64,000 bases of DNA from Anaerobaca lacustris (GTDB taxonomy: Bacteria; Planctomycetota; Phycisphaerae; Sedimentisphaerales; Anaerobacaceae), in NCBI RefSeq assembly GCF_030012215.1, contig NZ_JASCXX010000008.1:62001-126000 (forward strand), written 5' to 3'. The notes below the pieces were generated by a model. The model was not told the DNA's origin. It ran no database searches and worked only from the letters and a program-made list of their open reading frames with translations. The translations under genes and the position numbers were made by a program. Positions 24,598-33,495 of the stretch are shown piece by piece; within the stretch, counting starts at the first letter, position 1; each line of letters opens with the position of its first letter.

Positions 24598-26928
24598 CTA
24601 CGGAGCGGCCGGACGACCGAAGCCGATATCGTCGATGTAGACGACACCCTTGCCGCCGGCCGTCGGGCTCGTGCGATTGCCGACACCGATCGTCATCGTC
24701 TGAATCCGGCTTGCCGTGACGCCCGCAAAATCGCTCAGCGGGATACGCCACTGTTGCCATTCCGTCGCCAGGACAGCTTCCGCATCGTCATGGACGACGG
24801 TCCCGGTCTGCCCGGCGTTGTCCTCCAGCGAGACGTACAGCGTCTGTGCCTCGTTCGTCGCCGCACCGCGGAAATACAGGTTCAGGCTGTCGGCGCCGCC
24901 CATCGTCCAGTCCTGCGGCGAGGCAAAGGTCCGCTCGGCCTCCGAGTAGAACGGCGAAACGCCGTTGTCATACTGCAACGGCATGGACTGCCGACCGCTA
25001 TGGACAATCGTCCGCTCGGCAAACGGCGTCTCCAGATAGCCGACCGTCGAGCCGGTGTTGTTGACCCAGCCGTCGAGCCAGGTGTCGAAGATGGCCTCGC
25101 CGGCGTCGATGTTGTCGGTGTAGGTCTCGAAACCTTCAACCAGGGCGTATTCCTGCGTCACGAAGCTCCAGACCGCTCCGGCCCAGAGCGATTCATCGCC
25201 GACTTCGTCCACCCGCCAGTAATACGTCGTGCCGAAATCGAACATTCCCGGCGTCAAGTTGGCCTGCGTGACACTGCCGGCCGGAGGAAGGTCCTCGGCG
25301 CTCGTGCCCAGATACACCTCGTGCGAGGTCGCCTCGCGGCCCGCGCGCCAGCTCAGGGCACTGGTCACGTCCACGTCCGTGGCCCCGTCGGCCGGTTGTG
25401 GCAGCCGTGCAGAGACCGGGATGTGGAGGAAGCGGATTTCGCTGAGCCCGTATTGGGGGATCGCACCCCAGTTGCTGTTCGCCGTCAGACGGACGAACCT
25501 GGCCGCCACACCCTGGAAGTCTACCGTCGTGTTGTGGGCATAGCCCATCCGGGCCGTCGACCGTGCGAACTGGACGTCGTCCAGGACAGTCCACTCTTCG
25601 CCGTCCTGTGAGTATTCAATGGTTACGTCCTTGAGGCTGAACCCGAGCACCAGGTCGAATTCGACGTTGTAGTTCCAGACCCACATCTCGTGGAGCTTGA
25701 GGACCCGGTCGAACTCGTATTGGATATAGACCGGCTCACCACCGACGGGCAAGCCCAACCACATATCGGTCGCGCGGGTCGAGTGCCCGTCGCCGGCATC
25801 AAGGCCGGAGCCGTCGATGGTCTTCTCCGGACCGGATTCGGCATCCGAGCTGGCGTTGCTGCTGGCGACGATGTTCTGGACCGGATAGGCGAACGGCTCG
25901 GTGGTGAAGCTCCAGACCTCCCCCTTGTAGATCGTGAAATCCGGCGCCCCGTTGACCTCGTCGATCCGCCAATAGTAGGTGGCGCCGAAGTCGAGCAGGC
26001 CGGGCGGATCGAACGTCGTGGCCGTCTGGCCCTCACTGAGGAGCACGCCCAACGCATTGTTCCGGCCGGCGGTGTTGACGTCGTCGAACGACTCGCCCAG
26101 ATACACATCGTGCGTGGCGGCGAACTTGCCGGCCGACCAGCCGAGCACAACGTCACGGGGCACATCGCTCGCCTCTTTTTCGGGAACGGGATTCGCGGCC
26201 AACTCGGGTCCGCCGCCCAGCATGACCTCGATCAACTCCTTGGGCGTCAGACAGTGGTTGTACATTCGGACATCATCGATGCCACCGATCCAGTCGCAAC
26301 CCCAGCCGTCCGAGCCAATCAGAACGGGGGCGGGACTGCTGGTGATCGCGCCCATGGCTGTCGAATCGGTCTCCACTCCGTCGAGATAACATTTCAAGGT
26401 CTGGCCATCGTGGGTACAGGCAATGTGACACCATTCGTCCTTTTCCAGGTTCTGGCCGACGAAGGCCCACGCTCGGGGCGAAGTATTGAACGTGAACGCC
26501 ATATAGGGTTGCGTCGCACCCCACCCGTATCGCACCTGGAAACTCCAACTGGGGTTGGCCGTGCTCAGCGCCTTGGCCATCGGCGCCGTTTCGGTGCCTT
26601 GCCCCTCCGGATCGTCTGCTCCCGGTCGGATCCACAATGCGATGGAAATCAGACTGGTGATGTCCAGGCTCGCACCGGAACCGCAATTGATGTAGTCTCC
26701 ACCACCACCGGCCGCGCCCAGGCCGTGGAACTCCAGGGCCTTGCCGACGACGCCGGCGATCGGCGTGGGATTCCCGACAATGGTCCCGTCATTGCCGTTT
26801 CCGGATGAGTCGAGGATCACACCGGTGCCCTCGTCCAGTTTCCAGTGCCCCACCAGATCCCCCATCGCCGCTCCAGCCACACACAACACACAGAGAACGG
26901 CCCCCCAGCAAACGAATCTCCTGCCCAT
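24598..26928 (-). CDS. Secreted LamG/discoidin multidomain protein, paralogue 3
   Basis: Exported protein of 776 residues from the ATG at 26928 (AGGAGGAAGATC upstream). Signal peptide MGRRFVCWGAVLCVLCVAGAAMG. LamG domain at about 25-235 (GHWKLDEGTGVILDSSGNGND, GGIDDVRMYNHCLTPKELIEV as separate landmarks GHWKLDEGTGV and GIDDVRMYNHCLTP). Then fibronectin-like, discoidin (IQYEFDRVLKLHEMWVWNYN), fibronectin-like and the shared C-terminal module (VEGFETYTDNIDAGEAIF to IYIDDIGFGR). It is first of the three on the minus strand. The 488 bp upstream (26929-27416) up to the pseudopilin stop contain no gene and only a short TTCGTGTTTCGTG word shared with other intergenic regions. Confidence 0.88.
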   Translation of the reverse strand: MGRRFVCWGAVLCVLCVAGAAMGDLVGHWKLDEGTGVILDSSGNGNDGTIVGNPTPIAGVVGKALEFHGLGAAGGGGDYINCGSGASLDITSLISIALWIRPGADDPEGQGTETAPMAKALSTANPSWSFQVRYGWGATQPYMAFTFNTSPRAWAFVGQNLEKDEWCHIACTHDGQTLKCYLDGVETDSTAMGAITSSPAPVLIGSDGWGCDWIGGIDDVRMYNHCLTPKELIEVMLGGGPELAANPVPEKEASDVPRDVVLGWSAGKFAATHDVYLGESFDDVNTAGRNNALGVLLSEGQTATTFDPPGLLDFGATYYWRIDEVNGAPDFTIYKGEVWSFTTEPFAYPVQNIVASSNASSDAESGPEKTIDGSGLDAGDGHSTRATDMWLGLPVGGEPVYIQYEFDRVLKLHEMWVWNYNVEFDLVLGFSLKDVTIEYSQDGEEWTVLDDVQFARSTARMGYAHNTTVDFQGVAARFVRLTANSNWGAIPQYGLSEIRFLHIPVSARLPQPADGATDVDVTSALSWRAGREATSHEVYLGTSAEDLPPAGSVTQANLTPGMFDFGTTYYWRVDEVGDESLWAGAVWSFVTQEYALVEGFETYTDNIDAGEAIFDTWLDGWVNNTGSTVGYLETPFAERTIVHSGRQSMPLQYDNGVSPFYSEAERTFASPQDWTMGGADSLNLYFRGAATNEAQTLYVSLEDNAGQTGTVVHDDAEAVLATEWQQWRIPLSDFAGVTASRIQTMTIGVGNRTSPTAGGKGVVYIDDIGFGRPAAP

Positions 26929-27416
26929 GATCTTCCTCCTTTCCAGAACCTTTGCATACGCGTTGCTGCACGAAACACGAAAACATCGGTCCGCCGGACG
27001 CAACTCTGCCACGACAGACCGAGAGCGATCAGTCTCAAATTCCGACGGGAGAAACCGAGCGTGGTCTGAAAATCGGTGAAACAGCGTCCTCAATGCGCAT
27101 GATAGCCTCACTCCTGCCAGAACGATCGCAACCGCACAATGACAGCCCGGCGCGGCAAGAAGGAAGGCCGGGTCTCAACTCCACCTTCCATCCATCACGG
27201 TCCTGCCGAGAACCGGATCGCCATCGATTCGTCCCCGGCACGCGCCGGTCGATGCACCTCCAAACACATCCATTTGTACCATATCCGGCGGCGGCACGCA
27301 ACGCTATTTCTTGGTGGGTCTTATCCGCATCCATCGGGGCCCACCTTCCGGGCATGGAGACGCCCCGGTCCTCGGCGGCCCCTTGGCCGGTATCCGAGCG
27401 GCCGAAGCCGACGCCG

Positions 27417-28205
27417 TTAGGGGGGCGGGGCCTTGAAGGGCCAGCCGTACTTCTCAAACCCGTTGAACTCGGTGTCGGAAATATCGGCCTGGTTGTCGAC
27501 GGTCCGCAGGCCCGAACGCACCTTCTCCACGTGCGCATCGACGAAAACCGCATTGACGGTGCCCCCGTTCCAGTCGCCGCGCTTGGCGCCATGGAAGGTC
27601 CCGAACCAGTCCCGGCCGTCGGGGCAGAGGGCATTGTCGTTGAGCACGTTGTTGCACCCCGGCCGCGTCCACATGTTCTCTTCGGAGAAGAAGAACACCT
27701 CGCTCTTGGACCGGGTGATCTCGCTCTGTTTCAGGACTCCGCCGCCGGCGGCCCCGCTCTTCGAACCCAGATAGGCGTTCATGCTGTAACTGTAGTAGGG
27801 ATCGATCGGGATCGAGGGATCGTGGCTGGGATGCAGGTGGGCCATGGTCCTGGCGAGCACCTTGAACGTCGGGCACAGATGGACCTTGTCGCTCTTGAGG
27901 TAGGGCCAGAAGGGGCCGTCCGCCTTGTACCTTGGGTCGTGCCACCGACAGTACCGCTGGTACCCGCTCACGGGCGCCTCCGTTTTGACCAGCGAGGTCC
28001 AAGCACTGGGGTAACGCCCGTCGTGGTCGTCGAGATAGAGCACCTGGGCGACGCCGTACTAGCGCAGGTTGCCTCGGCAGGTCATCTCCTGTGCCTGTTC
28101 CCTGACACGCTGCAAGGCAGGCATCATGATCGCCATGAGGACGGCAATGATGGCGATGACGACGAGCAGTTCGATCAGCGTAAAGGCGTGTCGTTTCGGG
28201 TCCAT
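27417..28205 (-). pseudogene. Pseudopilin-like gene interrupted by an in-frame amber codon
   Basis: A type II-secretion/type IV-pilus-like pseudopilin of the planctomycete H-X9-DG group. The start at 28205 (AGAAGGAGGCAAGCG upstream) gives [20 protein letters not shown], the class III prepilin leader with the conserved Phe-Thr-Leu-Ile-Glu. After 48 residues, ending TCRGNLR, a TAG at 28061-28059 stops the frame; the same frame then continues to 27417 with YGVAQVLYLDDHDGRYPSAW and the C-terminal VNAVFVDAHVEKV. In this family the residue after NLR/NLK is usually Gln, so a single CAG-to-TAG change explains the break. Genuine nonsense mutation, sequencing error or read-through cannot be told apart here. 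Total length with the stop read through: 262 residues. Confidence 0.85.
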
Positions 28206-28286
28206 CGCTTGCCTCCTTCTGCCCCTCTGGGGTCTGTCAGCCGGCAATCTTGTCCCACACACGAACACCAAGGTGGTGTGAATTGA

Positions 28287-28316
28287 ATTGTATCTCGCTC
28301 TCCGCCTCAGATGCAA
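28287..28316 (-). promoter_or_regulatory. Candidate promoter for the pseudopilin gene
   Basis: Minus strand TTGCAT (28311-28316) and TACAAT (28287-28292), spacer 18 nt. A short ACACC/GGTGT inverted repeat follows in the leader at 28265-28279. Confidence 0.35.
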
Positions 28317-28389
28317 ACAGAATCCACGCCATTTTCTGCTGTCACACATAGCCCATGAGCGGCAAGGGAAATCCCACTGGAACCGAAGG

Positions 28390-28418
28390 TTGACCGGGCC
28401 CGGGTCTGTCGGTAGGAT
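28390..28418 (+). promoter_or_regulatory. Candidate promoter for isocitrate dehydrogenase
   Basis: TTGACC (28390-28395), 17-nt spacer, TAGGAT (28413-28418); start codon 33 nt downstream of the -10 box. Confidence 0.5.
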
Positions 28419-28451
28419 GCTGGTTTTTCCGGCCAATAGGAGTATTTTGGA

Positions 28452-29546
28452 ATGACAAATGTAACACTGGTTACCGGCGACGGGATCGGCCCGGAGATCG
28501 CCGAGGCGACGCGCCGATGCATCGACGCCACCGGCGCGGCCATCACGTGGGACCTCGCCGAGGCGGGCGTGGACGTCATGGAACGCGAAGGAACCCCCCT
28601 GCCCGACGCGACGGTCAAGTCGATCGCGCGCAACGGCATCGCCCTGAAGGCCCCGATCACGACGCCGGTCGGCACGGGCTTTCGCAGCATCAACGTGCAC
28701 CTGCGTCAGGCGTTCGATCTGTACGCCTGCCTGCGGCCGTGCAAGAGCTACGAGGGCGTGCGGAGCCGGTATTCGGATATCGACCTGGTGGTCGTCCGTG
28801 AAAACACCGAGGACCTGTATGCGGGCATCGAGTTCGAGAAGGGCAAGAACGAGACGCTCGAACTAATCGGCTGGCTCAACAAGCACAGCAAGCGGCAGAT
28901 CCGCCCGGACTCGGGCATCAGCATCAAGCCGATCTCCGTAGCCGGCACCGACCGCATCGTCCGCTTCGCCTTCCAATACGCCCAGAAGATGGGCCGCAAG
29001 AAGGTCACCAGCGTACACAAGGCCAATATCATGAAGTTCTCCGACGGGCTCTGGCTCGATGTGAGCCGCCAGGTGGCCAAGGACTTCCCCGACGTCGAGT
29101 TCGAAGACCGCATCGTGGACAACATGTGCATGCAGTTGATCCAGAAGCCCGAGCTGTACGACGTGATCGTGCTGCCCAATCTCTACGGCGACATCCTCAG
29201 CGACCTGTGCGCCGGGCTGGTCGGCGGGCTGGGCGTGGCGCCCGGGGCCAATATCGGCGACAAGGCCGCCATCTTCGAGGCCACCCACGGCAGCGCGCCG
29301 AAATACAAAGGCCAGAACAAAGTCAACCCGACGGCCCTGATCCTCAGCGGCGTCCTGATGCTGCGGCACCTCGGCAAGACCGCCGAGGCCGACAAGCTCG
29401 AGAACGCCGTCGCGGCGGTGATTGCCGAGGGCAAGGACGTCACGTACGACATGAAGTCGAACCGCGACGATCCGACCGCCGTCGGAACCCGCGAGATGGC
29501 CGACGCCATCATAGGAAAAATTCGAAATCCGAAGCACGAAGTCTGA
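28452..29546 (+). CDS. Isocitrate/isopropylmalate-type dehydrogenase, probably NAD-isocitrate dehydrogenase
   Basis: Beta-decarboxylating dehydrogenase, 364 residues. The substrate-site segment [21 protein letters not shown] and [15 protein letters not shown] match NAD-dependent isocitrate dehydrogenases rather than LeuB, giving 2-oxoglutarate in the TCA cycle. Metal-binding Asp residues are in [18 protein letters not shown]; the cofactor loop is [20 protein letters not shown] (read as EATHGSAP and GQNKVNPTA). ATG follows AATAGGAG. The last ~9 residues (KIRNPKHEV) are encoded by an intergenic-type repeat and are probably not original. Homoisocitrate or tartrate dehydrogenase are less likely alternatives. 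Confidence 0.9.
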   Translation: MTNVTLVTGDGIGPEIAEATRRCIDATGAAITWDLAEAGVDVMEREGTPLPDATVKSIARNGIALKAPITTPVGTGFRSINVHLRQAFDLYACLRPCKSYEGVRSRYSDIDLVVVRENTEDLYAGIEFEKGKNETLELIGWLNKHSKRQIRPDSGISIKPISVAGTDRIVRFAFQYAQKMGRKKVTSVHKANIMKFSDGLWLDVSRQVAKDFPDVEFEDRIVDNMCMQLIQKPELYDVIVLPNLYGDILSDLCAGLVGGLGVAPGANIGDKAAIFEATHGSAPKYKGQNKVNPTALILSGVLMLRHLGKTAEADKLENAVAAVIAEGKDVTYDMKSNRDDPTAVGTREMADAIIGKIRNPKHEV

Positions 29547-29676
29547 AACAAATTCGAAAAACAAAGCTCCAATGACCGAAACGCTGTCGCCGGCCGACGG
29601 GAGCCGTTTCGAATTTTGAATTCTGGTCATTCGTGCTTGTTTCGGATTTCGTGCTTCGTGTTTCGAGCTTCAGGTC
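29517..29676. repeat. Inverted-repeat element at the 3' end of the dehydrogenase gene
   Basis: The sequence ATTCGAAATCCGAAGCACGAA at the end of the gene (29520 onward) has an inverted counterpart TTCGGATTTCGTGCTTCG near 29640-29662, with further AAATTCGAAAA/TTTCGAATTTTGAATT matches between. It is a dispersed intergenic-type palindromic element that has extended into the last codons of the dehydrogenase. Confidence 0.65.
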
Positions 29677-29688
29677 AGGGAGGTCAGC

Positions 29689-30243
29689 ATGGCCAAAACA
29701 GTGCTGGTTCCGATTGCCGACGGCACCGAGGAGATCGAGGCCGCCTGCATCATCGACACGTTGCGGCGGGCGGGCATCGAGGTCACCGTCGCTTCGGTTG
29801 GCGCCGTGCAGGTCACGGCCAGCCGGGGCGTCAAGATCGTTGCCGACGTCTCAATCGCCGATTGCGCCGGCGAAACGTACGACTGTATCGCCCTGCCCGG
29901 CGGAATGCCCGGCGCCGAGCACCTGCGCGATTGTGCCCCGCTGATCGCCATGCTCAGAGAGCAGAAGGATGCCGGCCGGCTCTATGCAGCCATCTGCGCC
30001 TCGCCCGCCGTCGTCCTGCACGCGCACGGGCTGCTCGAAGGCATCCGGGCCACGTGCTATCCGGCGATGCAGAGCCGGCTGGACCCCAGACGGGTCTCTC
30101 CCAATCGTGTTGTCGTCGACGGCGGCTGCGTCACCAGCCAGGGACCGGCGACCGCCATTGAGTTCTCGCTGAAACTCGTCGAACTGCTCGTCGGCCCGGA
30201 CAAGGCCAAGGAAGTCGCCCAAGCCATGCTGGTCGCCGTCTGA
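29689..30243 (+). CDS. DJ-1/PfpI (YajL-like) family protein
   Basis: Cytoplasmic protein of 184 residues with the DJ-1 fold: ADGTEEIEAACIIDTLRRAG near the N-terminus (the conserved Glu), DCIALPGGMPGA, and the nucleophile elbow AAICASPAVVLHAHG with the reactive Cys near residue 104. DJ-1/YajL proteins are linked to repair of methylglyoxal damage or to oxidative-stress protection; the exact activity here is unproven. GGGAGGTCAGC precedes the ATG. It follows the dehydrogenase by 142 nt and precedes lpxK by a few bases. Confidence 0.92.
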   Translation: MAKTVLVPIADGTEEIEAACIIDTLRRAGIEVTVASVGAVQVTASRGVKIVADVSIADCAGETYDCIALPGGMPGAEHLRDCAPLIAMLREQKDAGRLYAAICASPAVVLHAHGLLEGIRATCYPAMQSRLDPRRVSPNRVVVDGGCVTSQGPATAIEFSLKLVELLVGPDKAKEVAQAMLVAV

Positions 30244-30246
30244 GAC

Positions 30247-31371
30247 GTGTCGGCTGCGCCGGCGACCGCGAGAAATCGAGGCGATTCGGGGGACCGTCCA
30301 TTGGACCAGCAAACCTATCGCAAGCTGATTTCCGGGCAAACATCCCCTTGGCTCGGCACCGTTCCATTGGGTTTCCTGCGACTGTTGTCCGGGCCCTATC
30401 GGCTCGTAATCCAGTCTCGTAACTGGCTTTATACACACGACCACCTGCGTGTCCATCGCGTTGGCGTGCCGGTGGTCTGCGTGGGGAATCTGACGACGGG
30501 GGGGACGGGCAAGACGCCTCTTGTGGCCTGGCTGGCCCGGCTTCTGGACGAGAAGGGTGTGCGTGCGGCCATTCTGACGCGGGGATACAAGGCCGGGAAG
30601 AACGGGCAGTCCGACGAGCCGGCGGAATTGGCGGCGGCCTGTGCGGGCGTCCCGGTGATCGTCAACGCGGACCGGGTCGCAGGAGCGGCCGAGGCCATCC
30701 GCAGCCACGACGCCCAGGTCATTCTGATGGACGACGGTTTCCAGCATCGCCGGCTGGCACGCGACCTCGACATTGTCACGATCGACGCAACCGCTCCCTT
30801 TGGATACGGCCGACTCCTGCCGGCCGGACTGCTCCGCGAGCCCGTCGGCAGCCTCAAACGGGCCCAGGCGGTGGTCTTGACCCGCAGCGATCAGGTTTCC
30901 GAGGAACAGCTCGGCCAGATCGAAACGAGAATTCGCCAGATTCAGCCAGACCTCGTCATCGCCCGGTCGGTCCATGCCCCGGTCGGGGCTCGTCGAAGCG
31001 ACGGCCTCCAAATCCCCCTGGAAGAATTGGCGGGCAAGAAGGTCTTCGCTTTCTGCGGCCTGGGCAACCCCACGGCTTTCTTCGCAACGATTCAGGCCTG
31101 CGGCTGCGTCCTGACCGGTTCGCAGGCGTACAACGACCACCACGTCTACACCGACCACGACGCGGCCGATCTGTGCCGGGCCGCTCGCTCGCAGAGGATC
31201 CAACTGCTGCTGACCACCCGGAAAGACTGGACCAAGATCGCACCCTTGAGCCGGCCCGAAGATGCCGTTCCGATGGCCTATCTGGCGGTAGAACTTCGAT
31301 TTACAGCCGGTGAGGACGCATTAAGGGCCTTGATCGAACGAGCGATGGCCGGTACAATACCGCCTTCGTAA
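30247..31371 (+). CDS. lpxK: Tetraacyldisaccharide 4'-kinase
   Basis: LpxK, the kinase that adds the 4'-phosphate to the lipid A precursor at the inner membrane; up to 374 residues. The P-loop is GNLTTGGTGKTPLVAWLAR, the following DDGFQHRRLARDLDIV is the family signature, and the amphipathic N-terminal RLVIQSRNWLYTHDHLRVH is typical. The longest frame starts at GTG 30247, three bases after the DJ-1 stop; TTG at 30301 (LDQQTYRKLISG), behind a GGGGG stretch, fits the usual LpxK N-terminus and is equally possible. It begins a run of same-strand LPS genes through 40756. Confidence 0.93.
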   Translation: MSAAPATARNRGDSGDRPLDQQTYRKLISGQTSPWLGTVPLGFLRLLSGPYRLVIQSRNWLYTHDHLRVHRVGVPVVCVGNLTTGGTGKTPLVAWLARLLDEKGVRAAILTRGYKAGKNGQSDEPAELAAACAGVPVIVNADRVAGAAEAIRSHDAQVILMDDGFQHRRLARDLDIVTIDATAPFGYGRLLPAGLLREPVGSLKRAQAVVLTRSDQVSEEQLGQIETRIRQIQPDLVIARSVHAPVGARRSDGLQIPLEELAGKKVFAFCGLGNPTAFFATIQACGCVLTGSQAYNDHHVYTDHDAADLCRAARSQRIQLLLTTRKDWTKIAPLSRPEDAVPMAYLAVELRFTAGEDALRALIERAMAGTIPPS

Positions 31372-31408
31372 GGATTTGCGATACGGCCGGAAACGGCGGT
31401 TTCTTGAT

Positions 31409-32896
31409 ATGTACGAACGATTACTGAAGACGATTGGCAGCCTCGGTGCACCAAAGGTCCTCGTCGCGGGCGACTTCATGCTCGACGTCTACGTATACGG
31501 CGACGCCGTGCGGATCAGTCCGGAGGCCCCGGTCCCCGTGCTGAGAGTCACCGAGACCGAATACCGCTGCGGCGGCGCCGCGTCCGTCGCGGCCGACCTG
31601 GCGGCCTTGGGCGCTACGCCCATCTGCGTCGGGTTGGTGGGCAGGGATGCCGAGGGCCGCAGGCTCGAAGAGATGCTGACGAAGCTCGGTGCCGACGTGG
31701 GAGCGCTGCACGAGACAGCGGACCGCCCCACCGTAACCAAGCAGCGGCTGATCGGCCTGGCGCAGCACCGCCACAAACAGCAACTGATGCGAATCGACCG
31801 GGAAGCAGCCGAGCCGGTCCCCATCGAACTGGGCGAGGAGATGCTCCGCCAATATCGCGAGCGCCTCGCCGACGTCGATATCGTCTGCCTTCAGGACTAC
31901 AACAAGGGCGTCCTGACGAGCCTGCTGTGCCAGCAGATGATCGTCCTGGCGGCGGAGGCAGGCAAGAAGGTGCTCGTCGATCCGACGCCCGGCCGCGACT
32001 ATGCCAAGTACAGCGGCGCCACCTTGATCACCCCGAACCGACACGAGGCCTCCACGGCATGCGGGTTCGAGATTCGCACCATCACCGATGCGGCCAGGGC
32101 CGCCGAGCACCTGCTTGCGGACCTGCGTCTCGAAGCGGTTGTGGTGACGCTCGACAAGGAAGGCGCCTATCTGGCGACGCGCGAGGTCGGCGAGCAGGTG
32201 TCCGTCAAGCCGCGAACGGTCTATGACGTGACGGGCGCCGGCGACATCGTGCTGGCCACGCTGGCGGTCAGCCTCGCCGCCGACAGCGACTACCTGACGG
32301 CCGTGCATCTGGCCAATATCGCCGGCGGCATCGAAGTCGAGAAGTTCGGGGCCGCCAGCGTCACCCGGGCCGAGATGGAGCGAGAGATCGCCAGGCTCTA
32401 CGGCGCCCGAAACGACAAGGTCCGTCCGCTGGAGGCGCTGCTGGAGGAGCTTTCGTGGCGTCGAGATCGCCATCAGCGCATCGTCTTCACCAACGGCTGT
32501 TTCGACGTGCTCCACCGCGGGCACATCGAATACCTGGAGTTCTGCCGGGCCCAGGGCGACGTCGTGGTGGTGGGCCTCAACAGTGACCACTCCGTGCGGG
32601 CCTTGAAGGGTCCCGACCGCCCGGTCAACCGCGAGCAGGACCGCGCGGCCGTGCTGAGCGGCCTCGAAACGGTCGATTTCATCACCCTCTTCGATGAGCC
32701 GAGCGTTTTGGGTCTGATCCGGAAGGTGCGGCCCGACGTGCTGGTCAAGGGAGGCGACTACGACAAGACAGGCGTCGTCGGCTGGGAGTTCGTCGAATCC
32801 TACGGCGGAAAAGTGGCCATGGCGCCGCTGGTCAAAGACAAGAGTTCCACCGATACGATCCAGAGGATGCGGGCCTTGCAGGCGAAGGCGGTATGA
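31409..32896 (+). CDS. hldE: Bifunctional heptose 7-phosphate kinase / heptose 1-phosphate adenylyltransferase
   Basis: HldE makes ADP-heptose for the LPS inner core in two steps. Residues about 1-320 are a ribokinase/PfkB-type kinase (GDFMLDVYVYGDAVRISPEAP, DVTGAGDIVLATLA with the catalytic Asp). Residues about 350-495 are a cytidylyltransferase-like domain with FTNGCFDVLHRGHIEYL carrying the HxGH motif. From the ATG at 31409 the protein is 495 residues; a TTG at 31376 is an alternative start. Its TGA overlaps the ATG of gmhA, and the heptose genes hldE-gmhA-gmhB-rfaF follow in pathway order. Confidence 0.95.
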   Translation: MYERLLKTIGSLGAPKVLVAGDFMLDVYVYGDAVRISPEAPVPVLRVTETEYRCGGAASVAADLAALGATPICVGLVGRDAEGRRLEEMLTKLGADVGALHETADRPTVTKQRLIGLAQHRHKQQLMRIDREAAEPVPIELGEEMLRQYRERLADVDIVCLQDYNKGVLTSLLCQQMIVLAAEAGKKVLVDPTPGRDYAKYSGATLITPNRHEASTACGFEIRTITDAARAAEHLLADLRLEAVVVTLDKEGAYLATREVGEQVSVKPRTVYDVTGAGDIVLATLAVSLAADSDYLTAVHLANIAGGIEVEKFGAASVTRAEMEREIARLYGARNDKVRPLEALLEELSWRRDRHQRIVFTNGCFDVLHRGHIEYLEFCRAQGDVVVVGLNSDHSVRALKGPDRPVNREQDRAAVLSGLETVDFITLFDEPSVLGLIRKVRPDVLVKGGDYDKTGVVGWEFVESYGGKVAMAPLVKDKSSTDTIQRMRALQAKAV

Positions 32897-33474
32897 CGAA
32901 CGGACGGGAACAGATCGTTCGAGAGACCATCGAGGACCACAAGGCCCTGGTCGCGCAGTTCGAGCGCCACGGGGCAGAGATCGTCGCCCGGATCGCCGAA
33001 TCCATCGCCCGGTCGCTGGCCGAGGGCGGCACGCTGTATCTCTGCGGCAACGGCGGCTCGGCGGCCGACGCCCAGCATATCGCCGGGGAGTTCGTGGGCC
33101 GGTTCCGGACCGAACGCCGGGCCCTGCCGGCCGTGGCGCTGTCCACGGATACCTCCGTGCTGACGTGCATCGCCAACGACTACGACTACGAGAGCGTCTT
33201 CGCCCGACAGGTCGAAGCCCTCGTGCGGGAAGGCGACGTTCTTTGGGCGTTTTCAACCAGCGGGACCTCGGCGAATGTCCTGAAGGCAGCGGAAGTGGCC
33301 CGACGCAAAGGTGCGCGGATCATCGCGTTCACGGGCAGAAGCCAGAGCCCGCTGGAGAATCTGGCCGATCTGTGCCTCTGCGCGGACGCTCGCGCTACGG
33401 CGCGAAGCCAGGAGATTCACCAACTGGCCTATCATATTGTGTGCGACCTCGTGGAACGGAGTTTCGCGGGGTAG
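32893..33474 (+). CDS. gmhA: Phosphoheptose isomerase
   Basis: GmhA converts sedoheptulose 7-phosphate to D-glycero-D-manno-heptose 7-phosphate, first step of ADP-heptose synthesis; 193 residues, normal length. SIS-domain motifs are LYLCGNGGSAADAQHIAGEF and DVLWAFSTSGTSANVLKA; the active-site Glu and His regions are GEFVGRF and EIHQLAYHIVCDLVE. The ATG overlaps the hldE stop (ATGA). It ends in TAG, so TAG is a normal stop in this genome. Confidence 0.96.
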   Translation: MTNGREQIVRETIEDHKALVAQFERHGAEIVARIAESIARSLAEGGTLYLCGNGGSAADAQHIAGEFVGRFRTERRALPAVALSTDTSVLTCIANDYDYESVFARQVEALVREGDVLWAFSTSGTSANVLKAAEVARRKGARIIAFTGRSQSPLENLADLCLCADARATARSQEIHQLAYHIVCDLVERSFAG

Positions 33475-33495
33475 TCTGTTATCGTGCAGGACACT

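Noticed and set aside
27417-28205. Amber codon reassigned to an amino acid
   Set aside because: TAG is the ordinary stop of neighbouring genes such as gmhA and the DUF5648-like gene, so a general reassignment is not supported.
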